A stretch of 11,491 nt of DNA, taken from Candidatus Mediterraneibacter stercorigallinarum (GTDB lineage: Bacteria; Bacillota; Clostridia; Lachnospirales; Lachnospiraceae). Location of the stretch: assembly GCA_019116185.1 (NCBI GenBank), contig DXCD01000090.1:1-11491 (forward strand), written 5' to 3'. This document shows positions 5,167 through 11,491 of the stretch, piece after piece. The first letter of the stretch is position 1, and each line of letters opens with the position of its first letter. The notes beneath the pieces are model-generated. The model was not told the DNA's origin. It did not search any database and was given only the letters and a program-made list of their open reading frames with translations. Both the position numbers and the translations under genes were made by a program.

Positions 5167-7542
5167 TCAGAGCGCGCCGGAATCTCTGACTTTTTTAACA
5201 GCCTGTATTCTCGTTTTGACTCCAAGTTTCTTGAAAATATTGTAAATATGTGTTTTCACAGTAGGAAGTTTGATATTCATGGTTTCGCTGATCTGCGCGT
5301 TGCTGTAGCCCTTCTCCAGATACTGCAGGACCATCTGCTCCGTGACAGTGAGCTTCTCGACCCGGTAAATATTCTGCTGTTCCTTCTGAAGATCCAGATA
5401 ATATTTTTTCTGCCGCCCCGCCCTTCTCGAGATATATCCTACCCAGTCGGAAACCGGCATCTTCAGCACACTTCCGTATTTATATTTTTTCTTATTCTGA
5501 TGTCCGGACGAATCTGTCTTGTCCAGCCATTCCCTGTATTCTTCCAGCAGCTCCGCCCCTTGCCGTCCATACCCGGTATAAATCCGGACATAGCGGTAAG
5601 GGCCGGCAGCGTTCAGCGACTCTGCCACAGTCTTAAAAGCCTGCCCGGTCTCTCCTTTCTCCTTTTCCAGAATCGCCCTCTGAAACAGGCTTTCCGCCAG
5701 CCATCGCCAGCTGTGGTTGTTCTGAAAGTAAGGCACCAGCATCTGAAGCAGGTCCTCTGCATGTCCATAATTCCCCAGATACAGATTGATCTTCACCTCT
5801 GCCGCCATGTAGAACCGGGTCTTGCCGGATTCATTCTCTATATCGCCGCCGGTCTCCCGGATCCATTTCATCAGCCCTTCCTTCTCTCCCCACTTCGCTT
5901 CGGCAAGATAATACAGGGCTCTCGTATTCCAACGGCACACCGGGCTTTCCTCTTTCTCCAGGGTCTCTGCAAGCTGCCGGATATATTTCTGTACGTTCTC
6001 CTTGCGCTCTTCCTCCTCCGTGATCAGATAGGCCAGATACATCATGCCCAGCCGCACCTGCCACGGGGAATTTCCGTGGATTTCCGGCAGTACATCCAGC
6101 CGTCCTCCGCTCTTTTTCATCATAGGGCCGTCTGTCTGGAACTCATATTCCAGTTCTGCCAGATGATAAGGCATCTGATTCACCGGATGCAGCCGTTCTT
6201 CCCACAGCCTCCGGTATGCGGCGCGTTCTGCCTTTCCGCAGGCGAACAGCTCCGACAGGTCTCTCAGACCGCACAGATAAGAGACAGCCTCTCCCAGCAT
6301 AAAATACAGCCGCACCTGCTGTCCCGGCTCCGTCTCCTCCTCCAGCAGCCGCATCCATTCTGCAGCGGAAAGCCGGGGGTCTGTATATGCGATATTCAGG
6401 CAGATCTCCGTGACCTTTGCCTTGTCCCCGCCGGCCGCCACTGCTTCCGCGGCAAGCTCCCTGACCCGGCTTCTGATCTCCGCCATCCCTCCCGCGTCCT
6501 GCCGGAGGTAACGCTCCATCCACTCCAGATACAAGAGCTCAGGGATCTTCCGGTCTTCCTGTGTATACCGCTTTCTCTCATAATGCAGGAAGGGGACACG
6601 GTCATAATTGCGTATCAGACATTCTGTGTACTTCTGGTGGTCATGAAGATACCAGCAGCAGGTCAGCGCGTTCTGGATCTGATTTTTCTCCTCATACCAG
6701 GCAATCGCTTTTCCGCACAGTTCCGGCGAGGTATATTCTTCCATAACCATCCGCAGAGCCGGCTGTACATGCCAGCTGTTTGTGTCCGGCATATAGACCA
6801 TCGCGCCTCTGACAAAGAGACGCTCTTCCAGCTCTCTGTGCGGATCGTCCCACAGGATCGAGACGAGTTCTTCATTCAGGCTGGGGAAGGCAGCCCTCTC
6901 CCGGAGCATACGGAGCTCATCCTCCGGCAGGACGTCCAGGATCTTGCTCTGGATATATTTCCGGATCTCATAACGGCTGCTCAGCTCCCAGGCTGTCCAC
7001 CGGTCCGTGAGCTGCTTCTCAAGACGCACCAGCATGGCAATGCATCCCGCCCATCCTCCGGTCAGGTAATGCACCTCCCTGTGTCTCAGGCCGCTGCGGC
7101 ACTCCCGCAGATAGCGGTAAGTCTCTGCCTCGGTGAACCAGAATGACTCGGGCATGGCTGCTGCCATGACGCCGTCCCAGATCAGTTCCAGGAAGCTCTG
7201 CGGGATCAGGCCGTCAACTGCTGTGAGAATCCTGTCTTCTTTGGGCATGCTGCGGATGAAACTCCAGAACCCTTCATTTGATTCCGGATACCGGCATCCT
7301 TCGGGTTTTCGCACCAGATACCAGTTCGGCCTGCCTTCTGCCCTCATTCCAAGCGCTGACTGATCTTCAATCTCCTCCACAGAACAAAAGACGGCATTTA
7401 CCTCAGGATGCTTTTCCAAAAGCATCCTGACCGCCGTCTTTCTGCCCGTCCCGGGCATGCCGCTCAGGCATACCGCAAGGGAATCCGTCAGCATTTCTTC
7501 TATATGTGCAGTCTTGTCGATCGTCACATTCCTTAAACTCAT
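5167..7542 (-). CDS. MalT-like LuxR-family transcriptional regulator
   Basis: This 791-residue regulator has a C-terminal LuxR/GerE helix-turn-helix (about 730-791), with LTVTEQMVLQYLEKGYSN followed by AQISETMNIKLPTVKTHIYN, a close match to the family. The long middle is helical, as expected for MalT-type TPR-like sensor repeats. The N-terminus keeps a P-loop-like stretch, GMPGTGRKT (28-36). It departs from GxxxxGK[ST] because Arg34 takes the lysine position and K35-T36 are shifted by one. The Walker B-like strand ILTAVDGL (D110) lacks the usual second acid. ATP-dependent switching may therefore be altered or lost. It starts six bases after the second BY-kinase gene with a weak GGAA ribosome binding site, so it is probably translationally coupled. 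As last gene of the operon it is a good candidate regulator of the polysaccharide locus. Target and inducer are unknown. Confidence 0.85.
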   Translation of the reverse strand: MSLRNVTIDKTAHIEEMLTDSLAVCLSGMPGTGRKTAVRMLLEKHPEVNAVFCSVEEIEDQSALGMRAEGRPNWYLVRKPEGCRYPESNEGFWSFIRSMPKEDRILTAVDGLIPQSFLELIWDGVMAAAMPESFWFTEAETYRYLRECRSGLRHREVHYLTGGWAGCIAMLVRLEKQLTDRWTAWELSSRYEIRKYIQSKILDVLPEDELRMLRERAAFPSLNEELVSILWDDPHRELEERLFVRGAMVYMPDTNSWHVQPALRMVMEEYTSPELCGKAIAWYEEKNQIQNALTCCWYLHDHQKYTECLIRNYDRVPFLHYERKRYTQEDRKIPELLYLEWMERYLRQDAGGMAEIRSRVRELAAEAVAAGGDKAKVTEICLNIAYTDPRLSAAEWMRLLEEETEPGQQVRLYFMLGEAVSYLCGLRDLSELFACGKAERAAYRRLWEERLHPVNQMPYHLAELEYEFQTDGPMMKKSGGRLDVLPEIHGNSPWQVRLGMMYLAYLITEEEERKENVQKYIRQLAETLEKEESPVCRWNTRALYYLAEAKWGEKEGLMKWIRETGGDIENESGKTRFYMAAEVKINLYLGNYGHAEDLLQMLVPYFQNNHSWRWLAESLFQRAILEKEKGETGQAFKTVAESLNAAGPYRYVRIYTGYGRQGAELLEEYREWLDKTDSSGHQNKKKYKYGSVLKMPVSDWVGYISRRAGRQKKYYLDLQKEQQNIYRVEKLTVTEQMVLQYLEKGYSNAQISETMNIKLPTVKTHIYNIFKKLGVKTRIQAVKKVRDSGAL

Positions 7543-7548
7543 TTTCCG

Positions 7549-8928
7549 CTATACCCCGTTTAGAATTCCTCCGATCAGATGAATCCGGCTCTCTGCCAGT
7601 TCCTCCAGCCCGTCCATGATATGGGAGGTATTTGCAAAGTCTCTCTTTATGACAAACACCGCGCTGTCCGCATATTGCGCCAGCACTCCCGCGTCCGTCA
7701 GCAGCCCGGCGGGAGCGCTGTCAAGAATCACATAATCTACTTTCTCCTCCACAGCCTCAATGATCTTCTGCATCCTTTTACTATCGAGGAGCCGTGATCC
7801 GTCATCCGCCGGTTTCCCCCCGGGGAGGAAACAGAACTTGAATTCTTCATCCATGCCCATAGCTTTCCCTGTCAAAAGGACGTCCGCCAGTTTGGCTTCT
7901 TTTGCCAGCACTTCGTACAGCCCCGCCCCCTCTTCCAGTCCGAGGATCTTTCTGTCCGTGGGATGTCTGAGGTCACAGTCAATAAGCGCGGCCCTCTTGC
8001 CGCTCTTGATAAATGCCAGGGCCAGATTCACCGCCAGGGTGCTCTTCCCCTCTCCGGCAAGCGCGCTTGTCACAAGTATGGTCTTAGAATGATGTCTCCA
8101 TGCGCTGTATTCTACTTTTCCGCGCACAAGCTGCAGCGCTTCCTCAAATCTGGGATCTGTCTTTTCATTGAGGATATTCAGGATATTGCTGCTCTCCCTG
8201 CTCCGCTTTTTCATCGGGATCTGGGGCACTTCTCCGATGCACTTCATATGGGCGCGGGGCTGAAAGTCTTCCTTCTTCTTCACAGTCATCCTGCTGACCG
8301 TCACAACTCCTGCCCAAAAGAGACCGATCAGCGCGCCTGCCGCCGCGCCTTTTACAAGGGAATCTCTTCCATCCCGCGGGTTGTCCGGGTATGCCGGAAT
8401 GCCCGTCTCGTCGAGCAGCTGCATTGTTGTCCTTCCGATAATCACCTCTGCCACATCGGGATAACACTGGATCACAGCCTGCAGTGTCTCATAAGCTGTT
8501 CCCGCGTCTGAATCTGTCACAGACATTGTAAACAGATTTGTATTCTCTTCCGCGGAAGCTGTGATCTGACTGCTCAGAGAACTCCGCCCCATGGCCGCGG
8601 CAGCGCGTCTTGAGAGCACTCCGCTGGTCAGAATGTACGGAAATGTATTTACCATCTGTTCTGTGGTTGAATTATCATAAAAAGCATAAGAACCGCTCGT
8701 GTCGTCTCCGCTGTTCTGTCCTGCCGTGATCGTAAACGTGGCAGAGGCCGTGTACCTGGGCGACCATGTCACATAGCTTCTGATGTAAGAAAAGGCGCCT
8801 CCCAACACAGCGAGGATCAGCACCCATATCCACATACGGCGCAGTGTCCTGAAATAATCCTCCAGAAGACCGACAATATCTATCATTCCTTCTTCTGTCT
8901 GCCTGGTTTCCTCATTCTGTGTGTTCAT
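7549..8928 (-). CDS. Wzz/BY-tyrosine-kinase fusion lacking a tyrosine tail
   Basis: This 459-residue protein fuses a polysaccharide co-polymerase to a bacterial tyrosine kinase. TM1 is near 32-50 and TM2 near 192-212, with an extracytoplasmic loop between them. The cytoplasmic kinase follows: Walker A AGEGKST (291-297), Walker A' ALIDCDLR (314-321, D317 and D319) and Walker B YVILDSAP (399-406). All key motifs are intact. The protein stops at GGILNGV, just where related kinases carry their C-terminal tyrosine cluster, so it has no visible autophosphorylation tail. In Firmicutes the Wzz-like adaptor (CpsC/CapA type) and kinase (CpsD/CapB type) are often separate; here they are fused. The gene starts 18 bases after the first kinase gene, with GAGGG about 14 bases from the ATG. 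It probably controls chain length or export jointly with its neighbour. Confidence 0.88.
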   Translation of the reverse strand: MNTQNEETRQTEEGMIDIVGLLEDYFRTLRRMWIWVLILAVLGGAFSYIRSYVTWSPRYTASATFTITAGQNSGDDTSGSYAFYDNSTTEQMVNTFPYILTSGVLSRRAAAAMGRSSLSSQITASAEENTNLFTMSVTDSDAGTAYETLQAVIQCYPDVAEVIIGRTTMQLLDETGIPAYPDNPRDGRDSLVKGAAAGALIGLFWAGVVTVSRMTVKKKEDFQPRAHMKCIGEVPQIPMKKRSRESSNILNILNEKTDPRFEEALQLVRGKVEYSAWRHHSKTILVTSALAGEGKSTLAVNLALAFIKSGKRAALIDCDLRHPTDRKILGLEEGAGLYEVLAKEAKLADVLLTGKAMGMDEEFKFCFLPGGKPADDGSRLLDSKRMQKIIEAVEEKVDYVILDSAPAGLLTDAGVLAQYADSAVFVIKRDFANTSHIMDGLEELAESRIHLIGGILNGV

Positions 8929-8946
8929 AATTACTTTACTACCCTC

Positions 8947-10482
8947 TTACTCTTTCTTATCCGATTCTTTCTTTTGGCGGTAGGGATAATAGCTTCCGTA
9001 TTTGCCGTATTTCCCGTATCTGCCATACCTGCCGTATCTGCCATATCCGTAGCCATATCCGTACCCGTAACCATAGCCGTAGCCTGATGTCAGAATGCCG
9101 CTTCTGCCCGGGACGTCGTTAAACACACATCCTGCCAGCTTGCTGCCGTACCCTTCCAGAATATCGATGGAATCATTGATATACTTTGCAAGTGTCTTGT
9201 TCTGTTTCACAACAAGCAGGCTCATGTCAGCCCGGCGCACCCACATCTCTGCATCCGCCCTTCTCCTTACGTGGGGCGCGTCTATGATAATGATATCCAT
9301 CTCTGCTTTCATCTTGTCAAGGAATTGCGTAACTGTGTCGGAAGCGATCACCTCTATAGAACGAGGCACCTTCTCATCATTTACCATCACATGAAAACCG
9401 AGCTGTTCACTGTAATAGACCGCGCTGTCCAGATCGCCCTTTGACGCGGCGCAGGAGCCCCAGCTCTTCACATCCGGGGCATCGATGCCAAGGTATTCCC
9501 TGAGGTAACTGCCGCGCAGGTCTCCTTCGATGAGCAGTACCTTGCGCGGATGCTGGGCAAACGCAAGCGCGAGATTGACCGCGATCGTGGTCTTGCCTTC
9601 CTGCGGGCAGGCGCTGCTGACCACAAGAATCTTCGCCTTTGTCTTCTTCTGATGATAGATCAGCTTTGTCCGGATCTTCTTAATTGTCTCACCAAAGCCG
9701 AAACTGACGGAAGGCTCTGTAATCCAGATCTTTTTCCGTTTCCGTTTCAGCATAGACTTAAGGTTTTTATATTTGCGCTCGTGATAGATCGTAGCATACA
9801 GGCCGGTATCCAGCTTTGCCGCCACTTCTTTCTCATTCTTCACTGTATCCTTGAAGTAGGAGATCAGCGCAAACAATACGAGCATTGCCCCCGTGCCAGC
9901 CAGAAATCCGTTTTTCATCATCTGGTTTCCCTGAAAACCAACGCTCGAGGACGCCGGATAGCTGGGTTCCTCGAACACCTCAAGGACGACTTCCCCGAGG
10001 ACATTCTGCGAAACGGCCGGATACTGTTCCAGCATTGTGTTCAGAAGCTGAAATGCAGTCGTCGGCGAATCTGCCGTCACGGAGACCGAAAGGAGATTCG
10101 TCTCCGGCACAATGGTCACATTGACAGTCCCGTCAAACGAATCCTTCCCCAGCTGCTCGGCTACCAGCTTTTTCAGCACGTCGCTGTCCAGCACGGTCTG
10201 AAATACTTCCGCCAGCCGCTGTGTCTGGCTCAGATTTGCGTAAGCTCCTGTATTGCTTCCCTTGGCCGACACCACGAATGTGGTCTGGGACACATACTGC
10301 GGATGATAGGTCAGATAGGTTCCCACATACGTCAGGAATCCCACAGAGATCCCGATCAGCACAGCCACCCACAGATTCTTTAACACATCATGAAAGATCG
10401 CAAAAAAGTCAGCCGTAACATTCTTGCCCGGACCTTCCCCCGGAGTAGTCCGTTCATTTTCATTCTTTTCCCGCTGTTCCAT
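8947..10482 (-). CDS. Wzz/BY-tyrosine-kinase fusion with a 15-tyrosine tail
   Basis: This 511-residue polysaccharide co-polymerase/tyrosine kinase fusion has TM1 near 38-56, an outer loop and TM2 near 192-210. The kinase follows with Walker A ACPQEGKTT (291-299) and Walker B IIIIDAPH (397-404). Walker A' reads LLIEGDLR (316-323), with Glu319 where most relatives have Asp, while D321 is kept. The C-terminus (468-501) holds 15 tyrosines: seven YG steps, then RYG and KYG steps, then YYPY, ending in a Lys-rich tail. BY-kinases autophosphorylate such clusters in trans, and cycling of phosphorylation controls oligomerisation and polymer length. The gene starts 23 bases after the Ig-like gene. Its paralogue downstream lacks the tail, so the two may form mixed rings in which only this one is phosphorylated (inference). 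Confidence 0.9.
   Translation of the reverse strand: MEQREKNENERTTPGEGPGKNVTADFFAIFHDVLKNLWVAVLIGISVGFLTYVGTYLTYHPQYVSQTTFVVSAKGSNTGAYANLSQTQRLAEVFQTVLDSDVLKKLVAEQLGKDSFDGTVNVTIVPETNLLSVSVTADSPTTAFQLLNTMLEQYPAVSQNVLGEVVLEVFEEPSYPASSSVGFQGNQMMKNGFLAGTGAMLVLFALISYFKDTVKNEKEVAAKLDTGLYATIYHERKYKNLKSMLKRKRKKIWITEPSVSFGFGETIKKIRTKLIYHQKKTKAKILVVSSACPQEGKTTIAVNLALAFAQHPRKVLLIEGDLRGSYLREYLGIDAPDVKSWGSCAASKGDLDSAVYYSEQLGFHVMVNDEKVPRSIEVIASDTVTQFLDKMKAEMDIIIIDAPHVRRRADAEMWVRRADMSLLVVKQNKTLAKYINDSIDILEGYGSKLAGCVFNDVPGRSGILTSGYGYGYGYGYGYGYGRYGRYGRYGKYGKYGSYYPYRQKKESDKKE
8980..9084. repeat. Tandem YG / RYG / KYG codon repeats in the kinase tail
   Basis: This stretch encodes seven Gly-Tyr steps (6-bp units, about 9045-9084), then three RYG and two KYG steps (9-bp units), then YYPY. 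The repeated units make it prone to in-frame expansion and contraction, which would change the number of phosphorylatable tyrosines. The mixed TAT/TAC codons show it is not a recent pure microsatellite. Confidence 0.7.
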
Positions 10483-10505
10483 TCCTTATACGTTCCTTCC
10501 CTCAA

Positions 10506-11300
10506 TTATCCCACTACCACGATCAGCCGGCTCTTTCCCATAAGCGCGCCGTCCGTAACAGTATAATCCACATAATAAGTTCCCGGGCTGGAGGTATCCA
10601 CTGTCGACTGGATATTCAGTTCGCCTTCCCTGCTTGAGCCCTGGAAATAATCCGCCGCATTAAACGGAGCATTCACACCAATATATATAAGATAAGATGA
10701 CAATGTCACCTCAACCGGTTCCTGCGACGGATCATATACTTCCAGGTCTGCCTGAAGATAAGAAGTCCGCCCCGCGCTGTCCATCACACGGAATTCTACC
10801 TGATATATCCCCGGCACAGAACTGGTAATGGCTCTGTCCAGCGTATATTTGATCTTATTCGTCAGATCTCCGTCCAGACTGCCCGACGCCGATATATTCT
10901 CACAGACATTAAACGTTCCCCCTGTCGGGAAACGGAGCGGGGCGTCCAGCGCAAACACCGGAGGCTGATAATCCGTGTATGCCATGATCCGGCTGGAGTA
11001 CCCCACATTTCCACTGTCATCCACTGCAGCAAAACTGACAATCCTTTTCCCTTCTTCGTCAAATTCCGATATTTTCTGTACAACAAGCGAATCCGTCACA
11101 TCCCCGTCCCGGTCATCCTCCGCGGTCATACCCTCAAGAAGCTTGTCCCGGGGATCGCCCACGCTCACCTCAATGTCGCTGCCTCCCGTAATCACCGGCG
11201 GCGTATGGTCCGTCATCCTGTCGGCATAGATCCTGCATCCGGCATAGATGGCGGCAGAGCAGATAAACAGAATAATACTGAAGATCTTGATCTTTTTCAT
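10506..11300 (-). CDS. Membrane-anchored protein with three Ig-like domains
   Basis: This 264-residue protein has a Lys-rich start and one hydrophobic segment (about 5-24), followed by an extracellular part. The segment ends YAGCR, which is a poor lipobox (Tyr at -3), so I favour an uncleaved anchor over a lipoprotein. Three beta-sandwich repeats of the HYR/DUF5011 type follow. The first, about 33-108, opens with DHTPPVITGG and includes EDDRDGDVTD and VDDSGNVGYSS. The second, about 112-189, opens with YQPPVFALDA and includes GDLTNKI and VMDSAGRTS. The third, about 194-263, ends in VDYTVTDGALMGKSRLIVVV. Such proteins often sit on the cell surface beside polysaccharide genes. No catalytic motif is visible. 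It begins the polysaccharide-control operon and precedes the first BY-kinase by 23 bases. The ATG lacks a strong ribosome binding site. A role in presenting or binding the polymer is inference. Confidence 0.75.
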   Translation of the reverse strand: MKKIKIFSIILFICSAAIYAGCRIYADRMTDHTPPVITGGSDIEVSVGDPRDKLLEGMTAEDDRDGDVTDSLVVQKISEFDEEGKRIVSFAAVDDSGNVGYSSRIMAYTDYQPPVFALDAPLRFPTGGTFNVCENISASGSLDGDLTNKIKYTLDRAITSSVPGIYQVEFRVMDSAGRTSYLQADLEVYDPSQEPVEVTLSSYLIYIGVNAPFNAADYFQGSSREGELNIQSTVDTSSPGTYYVDYTVTDGALMGKSRLIVVVG

Positions 11301-11339
11301 TCGTAGTACCTGTACTTTCTAAATTTAATCACTCTATAC

Positions 11340-11368
11340 AGTATATCGTCTGAGGAAGGAGAACGCAA
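11340..11368 (-). promoter_or_regulatory. Tentative promoter of the polysaccharide-control operon
   Basis: On the minus strand -35 TTGCGT (11363-11368, three of six) and -10 TATACT (11340-11345, five of six) are 17 bases apart. The predicted start is near 11333, leaving a leader of about 33 bases before the ATG at 11300. A palindrome AGTAC-CT-GTACT (11305-11316) lies in that leader. The weak -35 suits regulated expression. Read-through from the upstream gene is the alternative. Confidence 0.35.
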
Positions 11369-11372
11369 TAGG

Positions 11373-11491
11373 TTAATTTGCCAGTGAATCATAGCTTACA
11401 AGCACGGGATTTGAGTAAATATATACCGTCTTTCCGCTTTCATTCGTATAAGTCAGATATGCACGTACTACATACTTTGTATCTGATGCTA
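11373..11491 (-). CDS. C-terminal end of a secreted/surface protein (5' partial)
   Basis: The last 38 codons of a gene enter from beyond the window and stop at TAA (11373-11375). The peptide (..YVVRAYLTYTNESGKTVYIYS..., ending VSYDSLAN) has the alternating beta-strand pattern of an Ig-like or fibronectin-like terminal domain seen at the ends of Clostridial surface proteins. It reads in the same direction as the operon and ends 72 bases before the Ig-like gene starts. The frame is open to the window edge. Function cannot be judged from this fragment. Confidence 0.6.
   Translation of the reverse strand, partial: ASDTKYVVRAYLTYTNESGKTVYIYSNPVLVSYDSLAN

Noticed and set aside
5248..7146. Long plus-strand open frame of 632 codons
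   Set aside because: It lies fully antisense to the MalT-like gene, its protein is Pro/His/Leu-rich with no recognisable domain, and it is explained by codon bias of the real gene.
9550..10383. Plus-strand open frame of 277 codons
   Set aside because: It is antisense to the tailed BY-kinase, which has clear domains throughout; the product has no family features.
10506..11300. Lipoprotein call for the Ig-like protein from the Cys at residue 22
   Set aside because: The residues before the Cys (I-Y-A-G) do not match a lipobox, since Tyr occupies the -3 position.

Overview
The window looks like chromosomal DNA from a gut-type Firmicute, most likely Lachnospiraceae or related Clostridia. GC is moderate, GGAG-type ribosome binding sites and sigma-A-like promoters are common, and the gene families fit: Wzz/BY-kinase fusions, a MalT-like LuxR regulator, and a radical SAM/PqqD peptide cassette. 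Every gene I accept reads on the minus strand, so transcription runs from high to low coordinates. The species call is inference from composition and gene families only.

Right half (about 11491 to 5167): a surface-polysaccharide control block. It starts with the C-terminal end of a secreted or surface protein (5' part outside the window). Then come a membrane-anchored Ig-like protein, a Wzz/BY-tyrosine-kinase fusion with a 15-tyrosine C-terminal tail, a second Wzz/BY-kinase fusion without such a tail, and a 791-residue MalT-like LuxR regulator. The last four are separated by only 6-23 bases and look like one operon. It ends at a strong bidirectional hairpin terminator (5109-5158). The kinase pair would regulate chain length and export of an extracellular polysaccharide.

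Left-centre (4886 to 617): a candidate ribosomally synthesised, post-translationally modified peptide (RiPP) cassette. The order is a nucleotidyltransferase-fold protein, a PqqD-like peptide-binding protein (RRE), a 136-residue protein with an N-terminal motif ending NEYVAAC (proposed substrate), a radical SAM/SPASM maturase, and an HPr-kinase-like P-loop protein. A good promoter (TTGACA, 16 bp, TATTAT) sits in front of the PqqD gene and moves its start to a GTG at 3555. PqqD and substrate overlap by ATGA. A 10-bp hairpin with a short U-run separates substrate from maturase, and maturase and kinase overlap by 26 bp across a 12-bp tandem repeat. I read this as a peptide modified by radical chemistry and perhaps by phosphorylation or nucleotidylation. 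No transporter or protease is visible here.

Left end (616 to 1): about 350 bases of non-coding DNA, then tiny genes. A strong minus-strand promoter (TTGACA, 17 bp, TAAACT) is followed, exactly at its predicted start site, by four 17-bp tandem repeats and a 10-bp inverted repeat. Next come a 57-codon basic ORF, an 18-codon ORF with an excellent ribosome binding site, and probably the start of a gene running out of the window. The function of this end is unknown.
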